Counted from the first letter of the stretch, positions 26,323 to 35,096 are shown. The stretch: DNA of 64,000 bases from Geobacter sp. UBA2189 (GCA_002328035.1 DCVL01000008.1:1-64000), one strand, 5' to 3'. The notes: a model not told the origin generated them from the letters alone. Made by a program: numbers and translations.

Positions 26323-26934
26323 CTACCATTTCATATCAATTGCAAGCAGATCATCAAGCCTGTCAACATCTCTCAGGGTTTTAAGAATCCCTGTAGAGAT
26401 GCAGCGGGCTAAGGCATTTTCCATAGTCAGTTCAAAAACCCTCTCCGTACTCCAGGGAATGTCGCAAAACAGAGAGGCATCAAAAGAAGCTTTGTTAAAA
26501 CCTGCAAGGCAATAACCACCGTCAAAAGCAGGGCCAATCACCATATCGTTCGTCAGAAGAAGGTCAAATGCCTGTTTCAGATAGGCAGCATCAATACCGT
26601 AAATATCACCGCCTAAAAGAACCATCTGTTCCACACCATCATCAAAAAGGTTTCTGAAGGCATTCACCATACGCCTTCCAAGATCCTCACCATTCTGGGC
26701 AATAAATTTAACGGCTGATTTCCGCCAGCTTTCCGGCAGTTCTTCGGCCTCTTTACCATCAAAAAAGAGAGCCATTTGAATACCGCTGACCCTTATCTGG
26801 TCAATTATACTCTCCGCAAGATACCGATAGATCTTGCAGGCGGCCTCATTACCGATATCTTTGGCAAGACGGGTCTTGACAAGCCCAGGGATAGGCGGCT
26901 TCACAAAAAGCGCTATCATTCGGGCGTGGGTCAT
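26323..26934 (-). CDS. TIGR04282-type glycosyltransferase (rSAM/selenodomain-associated transferase 1; DUF2064)
   Basis: The 203-residue protein has the CofC-like nucleotidyl/glycosyltransferase fold: ARMIALFVKPPIPGLVKTRLAK at the N-terminus (broken here after PGLVKTRL), LGRRMVNAFRNLF, VLLGGDIYGIDAAYLKQAF and GPAFDGGYCLAGF. This family is named for clustering with radical SAM/selenodomain genes and in some organisms lies in arsenosugar-type loci. The ATG overlaps the stop of the upstream glycosyltransferase by four bases. Substrate is unknown. Confidence 0.88.
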   Translation of the reverse strand: MTHARMIALFVKPPIPGLVKTRLAKDIGNEAACKIYRYLAESIIDQIRVSGIQMALFFDGKEAEELPESWRKSAVKFIAQNGEDLGRRMVNAFRNLFDDGVEQMVLLGGDIYGIDAAYLKQAFDLLLTNDMVIGPAFDGGYCLAGFNKASFDASLFCDIPWSTERVFELTMENALARCISTGILKTLRDVDRLDDLLAIDMKW

Positions 26935-27608
26935 TGATATTTACTTGCCAAAAACTTCGGATCAGCCCCTGCAAAATACCTGAGCATTAATGACCAGTTA
27001 TGGACTGTTCTCTTCAAAATTCCATCCCTCTTCCAACGACGGGGTGAGGTAATTACCCTCTCTTTAAGCAAGCCAAACCTGTAACCGGCATTATTTAATC
27101 TGCGAACAAGTTCAACATCCTCCATCAATGGGATCGGCGGCACGCCTCCAACTGCATCTAACGCGCCACGCTGGAGAAAAATGCCCTGATCACCATATGG
27201 CAGTTTAAAAATAGTGCAACGGAGATCAACTACCCGTTCAATGATTCTATATGGATGGAAAGACGAATCAATTCCCAGGCGGAAAGCCCCCCATGTAGCA
27301 CCGTTTTCCATAATTTCTCTAATGGCTTCAAAAGCACTACCAGGCAGCAAGGTATCGGCATGCAACATGAGCAGAATATCCCCCTTGGCCAGCACAGCCC
27401 CGGCAGCAAGTTGGTTCCCACGCCCTTTTGCAGCGATAATTTTTATTACACTGTTATCTGATATGAGATTGGCAGTTGAGCCAGAACTGTCACCATCCAC
27501 AACAATAATTTCAACAGCTGAATCCATTAAGCGTAACTGACCAATAACCGTATTTATATGTTCATGCTCATTCAGAACCGGAATAATTACGGAGAGTCTT
27601 AAGGCCAT
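26931..27608 (-). CDS. TIGR04283-type family 2 glycosyltransferase (rSAM/selenodomain-associated transferase 2)
   Basis: This GT-A glycosyltransferase starts with LRLSVIIPVLNEHEHINTVI; IIVVDGDSSG supplies the first acidic motif and LLMLHADTLLP the second. GAFRLGIDSSFHPYRIIER and YGDQGIFLQR are typical of the subgroup. ATG at 27608 is preferred (225 residues; overlaps the fusion gene stop by ten bases); ATG at 27632 would add eight residues. It is translationally coupled on both sides, so its product works with the large fusion protein and the second transferase. Acceptor and donor sugars are not readable. Confidence 0.88.
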   Translation of the reverse strand: MALRLSVIIPVLNEHEHINTVIGQLRLMDSAVEIIVVDGDSSGSTANLISDNSVIKIIAAKGRGNQLAAGAVLAKGDILLMLHADTLLPGSAFEAIREIMENGATWGAFRLGIDSSFHPYRIIERVVDLRCTIFKLPYGDQGIFLQRGALDAVGGVPPIPLMEDVELVRRLNNAGYRFGLLKERVITSPRRWKRDGILKRTVHNWSLMLRYFAGADPKFLASKYQ

Positions 27609-30600
27609 AAAGGGCACTCGATTCCAAGACATTCCTTGTTACGTGCCATCTGGCTGCAGGCAAACGTCTGAACTTCCGGCAGATTCAGCTTAAACAGTTC
27701 AGAAGCCGTACTCATACCGGCACGCAAGGCAATCCAGCAGTCACGCTGACAACAGCGGGCTGCTTCATAACCGGCAATCTCTGCAAGTACATCCCTGACT
27801 ACCCCCTGTACAGTCTGACGAGCCGATGCCTTGAGCGGATTGGCCTCAAGCAGAAGACTAAAGGCAATCCCCACTCCGGTTGCAGCTCCACAGATCCCGA
27901 TGAAGCCGCAACTGCCGCCGATGATCCCTCCACCTCTCTGGATAGAGGAACGGAGTTGCTCGTGGCTGACCGGATGACCAGCATTTCTGATACATGCCAG
28001 CAGCACGGCAGGCACCAACGCATGATACTCTGGACCATGCATAGGTATGGCGGGATGTTTTCTTATTTCCTGAAACAGGGCAACCGGTTCAGTCTCTTTT
28101 GTATTCATGCAGAGATGTTCTATCAGCTCCAGAGCATCACCGGTATGACATTTATCGCAGACAAAATGGCCATTCTCGCAACAGGCATTGGCCGCCAGAG
28201 TTCTCCCACAAAAATGGCAGACTGCCTGTTTTTCAGTTGAATGATAGATCAGCGGAACACCGCAGACCAGACAGCCGCTTTCATGCCTTGCTGCTAAAGG
28301 ATTTGGAACTGTTGACTTTGGTTCAGGTGGCAAAGCACAGTTGGCTCCTGCCTCAATGGCAACATTGGTGACAGCGCCATCGGCATCAAGTAGCCACAAC
28401 TGTTCTCCCAATAGCTCTGCATCTGACTTTTGGATTAAAACCGTCTGTCCGGGACGGAGCCACAAACCGGAGGCAGTTAATAGTCCGGCTGCAGGGCCAG
28501 GGTAAAATACCTTCACCTTAGTATCCCCCCTAGCCTGCCCCGAGGTAATTTCTTTGTGGACTGAAAATGTAAGGGAAAAGAACGAATGACCCTGTACTAC
28601 ACGGTAAGGTAGTCTTTTGATAACCCTGAAGCCGGTAAAACCGGTTTCTTCAAGTATTCCGAAAAGGTCTTTCTGTGTCATAGCCCCGCTTATACACTCC
28701 CCCCGCAGGGTATCATCATTCAGAATAGAGGCATCAGGTTCTGTCTCACAAACAACATCGGCAGCAACCAGACGACCACCAGGCCTAAGAATTCGCAGTA
28801 TCTCACTGAATACAAAACGCTTGTCAACGGAGAGGTTCAATACACAGTTTGAAACCACCAGATCTGCATCATTATCATCAAGAGGGAGCTGCTCAAGAAA
28901 TCCCTTCTTAAAACATAAATTGTCATAACCCAGCGTCTGACGTACCTCATCAGCCCCTTTATGAGCCAGTTCAAGCATTGGATCCAGCATATCAACACCG
29001 GTCACCAGTCCTTTAGCACCCACAAGCCTGGCTGCAATAAAGCATTCAACTCCACTCCCACACCCCAAATCAACTACCCTCTCAGCAGGTTTAATCTCTG
29101 CATCCATTACCGGACTGCCACATCCGTATCCACGAAAGCGGTAAGCTGCAGGTATATGCTCTATCAGACTGTTTTCATAGTGAACCGGATTAAGTATTTC
29201 AATCCGTTTATCCCCGACAGCTTCGGCATAATAAACCCCTACCTTACTTCGACTGTCAGTAGAACCATCAAGGGAAAGCAGGCAGTTGGTGTGACATAGA
29301 GCAACAGCCCCATGAGATCCGCAACTTACAAGCAGTTCCCCCATTTTAAGGCATACTGCAAGACCTTCAGGCTCAGGCAATCTTCTTGCTGCCTGTGAGA
29401 TCAGATGTAACACCAGTTTTTCCAATAGAGGCTGATATGGATCTGCGCCGATAAAACTGCCGTTGTTATGATAACAGTGATCAAGGTCTCCGCCACCCAA
29501 CAGATAACGCCACGGATCAGAAAGAGATTTAACACTGGCCTGGCGGATCTGCCTTAGCACCGGACTATTCTGCCAGGCATGCAGCAATCCTTGCTGTAAT
29601 GATGTACCAAGCTCCTTAAGGCCAATGGTTGCAGCAGAAGGGTAAAGTTGGTTGTCTGGCCCTATTGCGGCAGCATCCCAGCCTGCACTGGAACCGTCAT
29701 GGATTGTGCCTGGAGGGGCAAATATCTGCCCTTTCAGACTCTCGATATTATCAATCGTAACCCCAAGTTCTTCAGCACGCTTCATTGCATCAATAACAGG
29801 ATGGAGCAGGTTAAGAGGTTCAATATGCTGTTCACCGTCCCCTCTCCCCCTGATAAAATGCCACATAAAATGGACTGCAGCTGCTCCCCTTTCTGCTGCA
29901 TACTCAACCAACCAGGTCAGGTCATCCGCATTACCAGATGTCACGCAGCAGCTAAGGGTAAAAGGCCACCCCTCTCGTCTCAGCCAGTTTAATTGCTGTT
30001 CAACTCTATTAAAACTTCTCTTACCCCTAAGACTTTCATGATGTTCCGGTCTGCCATCAAGACTGATCTGCAGATGGATCCGTTTTCGTGGCCAGGAAGA
30101 CAAAAACACTTTTTCAAGCAGCAGGCCATTGGTAAGTATGGCGATACGGCTATCAGGTATGGCAAGAATATTTTCAATAAGAGCTGTAAAATCAGGATGG
30201 AAAAGAGGCTCACCGCCGGTCAGGGCAAAAAGGCGGCACCCCTGTTCTGCTGCATCATCAACATAGCGCGTCAACTGTTTAAGGGAAACCTCGCACAGTG
30301 CATCAGGCCCAGAACTGAACATGCAATGTCTACAGGCAAGGTTGCAGCGATCCGTGATATGCAGCCAGAGTTCGGAAAGTGGATGAGTATCAGAGAGCAG
30401 CGCCTGACGTCCCTCATAACTATCTTTGTATGATTCAGGCAGCCGCTGCAGAAAGGCAGCAGTTTCAAGCTTGTAGTCGGCGGTACCGGATGCCATCTGT
30501 TGCAACAGCTTATCTCCGGCAGAAGTAGGGACAAACCAAGAGGGGCGGTCAGGGCAGAGCCATACTGGCGTATCGCCCCCCTGGAGACGTATCCAGCGTT

Positions 30601-30616
30601 CAGGTTCAAAAGTCAT
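27599..30616 (-). CDS. PqqD-like/radical SAM/ArsM-like methyltransferase/DUF5714 fusion protein
   Basis: The product has 1005 residues in one uninterrupted frame. Residues 1-80 resemble a PqqD/RRE-type domain. A radical SAM domain begins with the cluster ligands C91, C95 and C98 (DRCNLACRHCMF) and ALTGGEPLFHPDF. The later SPASM-like region has YPSAA where a cysteine is usual. Residues 510-690 are a class I methyltransferase (VVDLGCGSGVECF, VTGVDMLDPMLELA, VVSNCVLNLSVDKRFVF) closest in pattern to arsenite methyltransferase ArsM. Residues 780-1005 are Cys-rich and DUF5714-like, with CxxC pairs at 782/785, 800/803 and 820/823 and a final ECLGIECPLWP. Two rSAM/selenodomain-type glycosyltransferases follow. 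Substrate is unknown; an arsenical or other modified small molecule is only a hypothesis. Confidence 0.82.
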   Translation of the reverse strand: MTFEPERWIRLQGGDTPVWLCPDRPSWFVPTSAGDKLLQQMASGTADYKLETAAFLQRLPESYKDSYEGRQALLSDTHPLSELWLHITDRCNLACRHCMFSSGPDALCEVSLKQLTRYVDDAAEQGCRLFALTGGEPLFHPDFTALIENILAIPDSRIAILTNGLLLEKVFLSSWPRKRIHLQISLDGRPEHHESLRGKRSFNRVEQQLNWLRREGWPFTLSCCVTSGNADDLTWLVEYAAERGAAAVHFMWHFIRGRGDGEQHIEPLNLLHPVIDAMKRAEELGVTIDNIESLKGQIFAPPGTIHDGSSAGWDAAAIGPDNQLYPSAATIGLKELGTSLQQGLLHAWQNSPVLRQIRQASVKSLSDPWRYLLGGGDLDHCYHNNGSFIGADPYQPLLEKLVLHLISQAARRLPEPEGLAVCLKMGELLVSCGSHGAVALCHTNCLLSLDGSTDSRSKVGVYYAEAVGDKRIEILNPVHYENSLIEHIPAAYRFRGYGCGSPVMDAEIKPAERVVDLGCGSGVECFIAARLVGAKGLVTGVDMLDPMLELAHKGADEVRQTLGYDNLCFKKGFLEQLPLDDNDADLVVSNCVLNLSVDKRFVFSEILRILRPGGRLVAADVVCETEPDASILNDDTLRGECISGAMTQKDLFGILEETGFTGFRVIKRLPYRVVQGHSFFSLTFSVHKEITSGQARGDTKVKVFYPGPAAGLLTASGLWLRPGQTVLIQKSDAELLGEQLWLLDADGAVTNVAIEAGANCALPPEPKSTVPNPLAARHESGCLVCGVPLIYHSTEKQAVCHFCGRTLAANACCENGHFVCDKCHTGDALELIEHLCMNTKETEPVALFQEIRKHPAIPMHGPEYHALVPAVLLACIRNAGHPVSHEQLRSSIQRGGGIIGGSCGFIGICGAATGVGIAFSLLLEANPLKASARQTVQGVVRDVLAEIAGYEAARCCQRDCWIALRAGMSTASELFKLNLPEVQTFACSQMARNKECLGIECPLWP

Positions 30617-30695
30617 GTACGAGGTATTCCTTTAGATGTTTTTCGCAGGAGTAGTATTCGGGATGATCCGGCACTGATAAATGCAAAAGAGGGGA

Positions 30696-30771
30696 TGGTG
30701 GACCAGGTAGGGTTCGAACCTACGACCTGACGATTAAGAGTCGCCTGCTCTACCAACTGAGCTACTAGTCC
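30696..30771 (-). tRNA. tRNA-Lys (CTT)
   Basis: The full cloverleaf reads on the minus strand: acceptor GGACTAG with CTGGTCC, D stem GCTC/GAGC, anticodon loop CTCTTAA with anticodon CTT, T arm GTAGG-TTCGAAC-CCTAC, discriminator A and encoded CCA (30698-30696). 76 bases. It follows tRNA-Gln by four bases and precedes the radical SAM fusion gene by 79 bases on the same strand. Confidence 0.97.
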
Positions 30772-30775
30772 ACTA

Positions 30776-30850
30776 TGGCTGGGGTGCGAGGATTTGAACC
30801 TCGGAATGACGGAGTCAGAGTCCGTTGCCTTACCGCTTGGCGACACCCCA
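30776..30850 (-). tRNA. tRNA-Gln (CTG)
   Basis: The minus-strand cloverleaf has acceptor TGGGGTG with CACCCCA, the U1-A72 pair typical of tRNA-Gln, anticodon loop CTCTGAC with anticodon CTG, T arm GAGG-TTCAAAT-CCTC, discriminator G and encoded CCA. 75 bases. It is the first gene of a two-tRNA transcript. Confidence 0.96.
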
Positions 30851-31033
30851 ATAATTAGAGTTAAACCAGGTTGCAGCAATATGCAGGAGGTGTTTGTTAG
30901 CAAAATTATTTTTGTTTATCAAGCATAAATTTTAAAATCACAATCAAGCTTATCGTCTTAATAGATAAACGACCTATTTTAAAAACTTCAGAGAATAAAA
31001 CAGGGATCAGACACCAAAATAAAAACACCATCA

Positions 31034-31053
31034 GATATGGCAAAAACCATATC
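31034..31053 (-). terminator. Hairpin downstream of the TVP38 gene, weak terminator candidate
   Basis: GATATGG (31034-31040) pairs with CCATATC (31047-31053) with a 6-base loop. It lies 30 bases past the TVP38 stop on the minus strand. A T-rich GTGTTTTTATTTT follows about ten bases later rather than directly, so termination is uncertain. The rest of the 230-base gap up to tRNA-Gln is AT-rich with nothing else I can support; it presumably holds the tRNA promoter. Confidence 0.3.
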
Positions 31054-31082
31054 ACTCAAACTGACTGGCTGATATCTGGTTA

Positions 31083-31766
31083 TCACGTCTGCTTTTTGAC
31101 CGCATTAAACCTGGAATACAAAGCAGGGATCAGGGCAAACAGCCCTAGCAGTGCAAAAGAGGCAAGCACCTTGGCAGAGGCTATATCAGATAGCGAATTG
31201 ATGCTTGCAAGGCTTGCGCCGGCATTCACAAAAACAAAACCGCCGGGGATTATTCCCAAAAAGGTTCCAAGCACAAAACTCCGAAGCGGCAGACGAGTCA
31301 AGGCTGACGCAAGATTGATAAGAAAAAACGGAAATACTGGCACAAGCCTCATAAAGAGCAGGTAGTTGATGCCACGTTTTTCCAGTTCTTGATTTATACC
31401 CTCAAGCTTACCGCCAAATTTTGCCAGAACAGCATCTCTAAGCAGATATCGGGTCACCAGAAAAGAGAGGGTAGCGCCTATTGATGCAGCAGTGACGGCA
31501 TATAGTGTCCCTAAAACCGGCCCGAAGATCGCCCCTGCGGAAAGCGAAAGTATGACGGCTCCAGGTAGGGCAAGGCAGGTTTGAATGATGTATATCAGCA
31601 TAAAGGCAGTCACTGTCAGCAACTGGTGTCTGGAATAATACTCTAGCAACAGTTGGCGGTTCACCTTAAGGCTCTCCAGGGTGAGAAAACGCCCCAGATC
31701 GAGATAGAAGAACAGGCCTATTACAACCAAAGCGGCAGCTATAAGAATTAATTTATTTTTACTCAT
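31083..31766 (-). CDS. TVP38/TMEM64 family (VTT/DedA-type) inner-membrane protein
   Basis: The 227-residue protein has five or six hydrophobic segments. The VTT core is seen in LALPGAVILSLSAGAIFGPV, LSFLVTRYLLRD, FMRLVPVFPFFLINLASALT and GTFLGIIPGGFVFVNAGASL. Related DedA/VTT proteins move lipids or small substrates across membranes; in several bacteria TVP38 genes sit in metal/metalloid or selenodomain clusters. Its ATG overlaps the DUF3047 stop by four bases, so it is coupled to that exported protein. Specific substrate unknown. Confidence 0.88.
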   Translation of the reverse strand: MSKNKLILIAAALVVIGLFFYLDLGRFLTLESLKVNRQLLLEYYSRHQLLTVTAFMLIYIIQTCLALPGAVILSLSAGAIFGPVLGTLYAVTAASIGATLSFLVTRYLLRDAVLAKFGGKLEGINQELEKRGINYLLFMRLVPVFPFFLINLASALTRLPLRSFVLGTFLGIIPGGFVFVNAGASLASINSLSDIASAKVLASFALLGLFALIPALYSRFNAVKKQT

Positions 31767-32497
31767 GGTGTTGTTGAGAGGAGTATGTCGGCATACCAGG
31801 CGGTAGCCTCGGCGCCGGTGTTGTCTGTATCTGTCATAATCGCAATAGCTCCAGCCTCAGGAGGTTCCTCACCAAAAACGCGACGAAAATCTGCAAGGAT
31901 GTCACGCTCTTCAAAGACCCATTGACCTGACTTAGCAGAACCTGATTCAACAGCAAGCAGCATTGCATTTGAAGTAAATGCATTTGGCACAAATTCACCC
32001 TTAGGCAGTTTGTTGGCCCAGATGTAGTTTAACGCCCGCATCTGCCAGAAGAATCTGCCAGGAAAGACCACATAGACCCGTGCAGCATAGTCATCCCCCT
32101 GCTTGGTCTTTTCATTGCCACCTGCCACAGTGCCGTTGATCTTCCAACTCCATTTAAGATACCGGTATTGCTTTGGATTGAACCTCAGCTTTTTAGTAAG
32201 GCCGGAGGCCATTCCTTTGGCATGCCCCTTAAGGAAAGTACGGCCATCTTCCTTAACCAGAGTATATTCTGTATCTCCCTTAAAACTTTTACTCTCCCAA
32301 CCTTTTAAACCCTCAGAAGCAAAATTGGAGACCACTATCCCCTCAGCAGAGGCAGAGGAGGAGACAATCAACGCCAATAGAGATACGGCAATAACAAAGA
32401 GTTTAAGATCAAGGTGTAAGGATTTTTTTTCTATCGTCACAAGAAGCGTTCTGCATCCTTTAGGCTTTTGGTCGTAATTTTCAGATTTCAGAATCAT
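31763..32497 (-). CDS. DUF3047 exported protein
   Basis: The protein has 244 residues from ATG 32497, which overlaps the upstream stop (ATGA). A GTG at 32440 would start closer to the signal peptide (LKLFVIAVSLLALIV, then SASAEG) and is possible, leaving about 225 residues. The mature part begins with VVSNFASEGLKGWESKSFKG. DUF3047 motifs: YRYLKWSWKINGTV, DDYAARVYVVFPG, NYIWANKLPKGE, and IAIMTDTDNTGAEATAWYAD, which together suggest a jelly-roll, carbohydrate-binding-like fold. Periplasmic or surface location is inferred; function is unknown in the family. Confidence 0.85.
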   Translation of the reverse strand: MILKSENYDQKPKGCRTLLVTIEKKSLHLDLKLFVIAVSLLALIVSSSASAEGIVVSNFASEGLKGWESKSFKGDTEYTLVKEDGRTFLKGHAKGMASGLTKKLRFNPKQYRYLKWSWKINGTVAGGNEKTKQGDDYAARVYVVFPGRFFWQMRALNYIWANKLPKGEFVPNAFTSNAMLLAVESGSAKSGQWVFEERDILADFRRVFGEEPPEAGAIAIMTDTDNTGAEATAWYADILLSTTP

Positions 32498-33573
32498 GTC
32501 AGTCTCACAAATCTTAATTTAAGGCGGTTTATCCAGCGTCTGAAGGATGAAACCGGCTTGCTTTCAAAATCAATCTTGCCTGTTAAGATATCAGCCAGAT
32601 GGATAGTAGCTGTAACCTCGGAAAGTGTGTCGCAACAGGCTCCGCACGAGGTCACAAGGGTTTTGCCTGCAACTCCTGAGGCAATCTGTTCTGACTCCCG
32701 CCTGACTGTGCCTGGAACAGTGGCTTCCACCATCCCTCCCTGTCCGCAACAACGGGTAGTTCTCATACTTGATGGCAGTTCCTGAATTGTAAATCCGGAC
32801 GAAGCAAGCAATCGGCGAACCGCCTGCTGCTGAACCGAATCAAAGCGTGCAGTACACGGATCATGTATTGCGACAACTTTACCGGAGGCTTCCGGAAACG
32901 ATATCGAAGAGGTAGCACCCAACAGTTCATAGATGCTGACTATCTCGAATCCTTCGGAATACTTCTTCAAAATCTTGCTACATCCGGGGCACGAGGTAAG
33001 TATACGTTTTATCCCTGCTGTTTTGAGGCGTCTCATTAACTTACTAAAGATATTCTGAAATTTATCCACCAAACCCAAATCATGAGATATCTTTCCACAA
33101 CAGTCCAAAATAAGGCCGGCATCAGGCTCCAGTTGACGTAATTTTATAAAAAGAGCAAGAACTGCATCCGGATGTGAACCAGGCAAAGAACAGCCCGGGA
33201 AAAAAACAGTTTTACAACCATCCGGTATAAAATCACGTCTAAAAAAAAATGAACCGCCTGTCTTTTCGTAATTCAACCAGGGAGAATACAGTTTAAGATC
33301 AACAAGCCGAAGGGTGATCGCCTCCCGACGCATTGCAATGAACATGGAAGAAGGTGAAAGCGCTTCCGGACACACAGCATCACACAAACCACAAAGGGAG
33401 CAGCCAAAGGCCGAAAGCAGATTGTTTTCGGCCATACCACGCTTTGCTATAGCTGCCGGAGTGCCATATTTTTGCAGAAAACTGCATGGCTTCAGACATT
33501 CCCCACAGTTCGTACAGGCAGACAACATCTCCCTGGTCAGCAGGAGAACTTCATCTCTTTTTTCTTCAAACAT
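32494..33573 (-). CDS. CCG-domain (heterodisulfide reductase/GlcF-like) iron-sulfur protein
   Basis: The 359-residue protein opens with two 4Fe-4S ferredoxin motifs (CTNCGECLKPC and CSLCGLCDAVCPE). Two cysteine-rich CCG domains follow: FFPGCSLPGSHPD with LDCCGKISHDLG and CPGCSKILKK; then IHDPCTARF with TRCCGQGGMVEA and SCGACCDTL. Such proteins pass electrons to or from disulfides, quinones or flavoprotein partners (HdrD, GlcF, LutA). No flavoprotein dehydrogenase is adjacent, so the donor is not evident. Co-transcribed with DUF3047 and TVP38 through ATGA overlaps. Confidence 0.87.
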   Translation of the reverse strand: MFEEKRDEVLLLTREMLSACTNCGECLKPCSFLQKYGTPAAIAKRGMAENNLLSAFGCSLCGLCDAVCPEALSPSSMFIAMRREAITLRLVDLKLYSPWLNYEKTGGSFFFRRDFIPDGCKTVFFPGCSLPGSHPDAVLALFIKLRQLEPDAGLILDCCGKISHDLGLVDKFQNIFSKLMRRLKTAGIKRILTSCPGCSKILKKYSEGFEIVSIYELLGATSSISFPEASGKVVAIHDPCTARFDSVQQQAVRRLLASSGFTIQELPSSMRTTRCCGQGGMVEATVPGTVRRESEQIASGVAGKTLVTSCGACCDTLSEVTATIHLADILTGKIDFESKPVSSFRRWINRLKLRFVRLT

Positions 33574-33592
33574 CTTACTTTAACCTGCCTTT

Positions 33593-34009
33593 TTAACGTC
33601 CCTCTACAAAAAGCTCTTTGTATGGCCAATCATGGATGCCACCTTCCAGAATCTGCAGACGATCTTCAAAAATTCCTTTCGATTGCAGGTAGTTATATGT
33701 ATTTTTAGCCCCACCCTTGCCAAACGGGCAGACAACAACGACCGGATCTTTTGAAGAATTTATAACAGGCAGTGCCTTATCAATCTTTGCTTTATCGGGA
33801 TCTTTTGCAGCAGGGAAAGCATTAGTCTCAATCGAACCCTGGAGGTGGTGTTTCTCAAAATCAGCTGGAGTCTGGATATCAACAAGAATAACCGGCTTCT
33901 TCTTGTCCATCAGCTCTTTAAGTTCCTGAGGTTCAATGTAGTTGGTAGCCAGGGCGGCAGTTGCGGTAAGCAGGGTAAGAGCCATAGAAATTACTGTTTT
34001 CTTGAACAT
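33593..34009 (-). CDS. Exported rhodanese-like domain protein
   Basis: The 138-residue protein has a signal peptide (KKTVISMALTLLTATAALA) and a single rhodanese domain starting YIEPQELKELMDKK. The active-site loop is C94-PFGKGGAK, seven residues after the cysteine, with the usual VDIQTPADFEKHHLQGSI upstream. The catalytic cysteine suggests sulfur, selenium or similar transfer in the periplasm; the substrate is not known. It is the promoter-proximal gene of the minus-strand unit ending in TVP38 and is divergent from a LysR gene. Confidence 0.9.
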   Translation of the reverse strand: MFKKTVISMALTLLTATAALATNYIEPQELKELMDKKKPVILVDIQTPADFEKHHLQGSIETNAFPAAKDPDKAKIDKALPVINSSKDPVVVVCPFGKGGAKNTYNYLQSKGIFEDRLQILEGGIHDWPYKELFVEGR

Positions 34010-34134
34010 ACAAAATCTCCTTTAAGATGAAAAAATTTGAATGTTACTGATACCAATTTGTGCACTTGCCTGGCAAATAGATAATATGCTAGAAAAACGC
34101 TTAAAGTTATCTAATAAACCGATGGAGCTATTAA

Positions 34135-35085
34135 ATGACACTTAAACAGCTGGAGGTCTTTATTGCTGTAGCTGATACCAGAAGTTTTTCCAAAGGAGGC
34201 GAGCTTGTCAGCCTGGCTCAATCCACTGTAAGTCAACATATTCGCGCTCTTGAAGATGAATTGGGCGCCCGTCTGTTTGACCGCTCACTAACCCAGGTGC
34301 ACCTGACCGAAGCAGGACAGCTTTTTTACAGCCATGCCATAAGGATCTCAAGGCAATGCTCTGAGGCAGAGGAAGAGATAAGACGTTTTCAGGGACTTGA
34401 GCAGGCCAGATTAAGAGTTGGAGCCAGCACCATTCCGGCAGCATATCTGATTCCGGATTTACTGGCAGGTTTTACAGACAGGTGGCCTGGTGTCCGACTT
34501 GAGCTGCAGCAGGGTGACAGCCAGGAGGTTATAAATCTGCTTAAGGATAATCTGGTTGAACTTGCTGTAGTTGGTGGTAAATACAATGAAGATGCTTTTT
34601 GCTTTCAGGAACTCTTGAACGACAGGATCATTCTGGTCGGACGATCAGTAGAAACAGGGAGTAGAACCATCTCAGTCGAGGAACTTCACAATCTACCGCT
34701 TATCATAAGGGAACTAGGTTCAGGCACACGCCAGGCAACAGACACTGCACTCAAAAAGGTTGCCCTGGATATACGTAATCTTAATATAGTTGCCCAGCTT
34801 GGGAGCAGTGAGGCAGTGAGGCGTTCTGTTCTCTCAGGCTCCGGTTATGCGTTTATCTCAAAGATTGCAATTGCTCCAGAACTGGCTGACGGTTCTCTTA
34901 TGGAGATTGAGATTGAAGGGGTAGAAATAAAGAGAAGTTTTTATATGGCATGGCGTTGCGGCAGGACGCTATCTCCGGCAGCCGAGGCATTTATACAGAT
35001 GCTCCGCTCCAGATTCCCTGAAGACCAGACTAATTGCATAAAAGCACCTTTGCAAGGTAAAGATCTTCAGGTCGATACAAAGTAA
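34135..35085 (+). CDS. LysR-family transcriptional regulator
   Basis: The 316-residue regulator has an N-terminal winged helix (LKQLEVFIAVADTRSFSKGG, then AQSTVSQHIRALEDELGARLF) and a periplasmic-binding-like effector domain (RLRVGASTIPAAYLIPDLLA and LPLIIRELGSGTRQATD). Sequence style is like CysB/CbbR-type and selenium-metabolism-associated LysR proteins. It is divergent from the rhodanese-led operon across a 125-base AT-rich gap, the standard arrangement for a LysR regulator and its target; that control is inferred. Confidence 0.92.
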   Translation: MTLKQLEVFIAVADTRSFSKGGELVSLAQSTVSQHIRALEDELGARLFDRSLTQVHLTEAGQLFYSHAIRISRQCSEAEEEIRRFQGLEQARLRVGASTIPAAYLIPDLLAGFTDRWPGVRLELQQGDSQEVINLLKDNLVELAVVGGKYNEDAFCFQELLNDRIILVGRSVETGSRTISVEELHNLPLIIRELGSGTRQATDTALKKVALDIRNLNIVAQLGSSEAVRRSVLSGSGYAFISKIAIAPELADGSLMEIEIEGVEIKRSFYMAWRCGRTLSPAAEAFIQMLRSRFPEDQTNCIKAPLQGKDLQVDTK

Positions 35086-35096
35086 TATGCAAAACC

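Noticed and set aside
27599..30616. In-frame TGA/selenocysteine in the radical SAM fusion
   Set aside because: The frame is continuous to a TAA stop with no internal TGA; the selenodomain label comes only from the associated transferase families.
30696..30850. tRNA-Lys/tRNA-Gln as an integration site for the radical SAM locus
   Set aside because: No integrase gene and no repeat of either tRNA 3' end elsewhere in the window; gene order looks like ordinary co-transcription.
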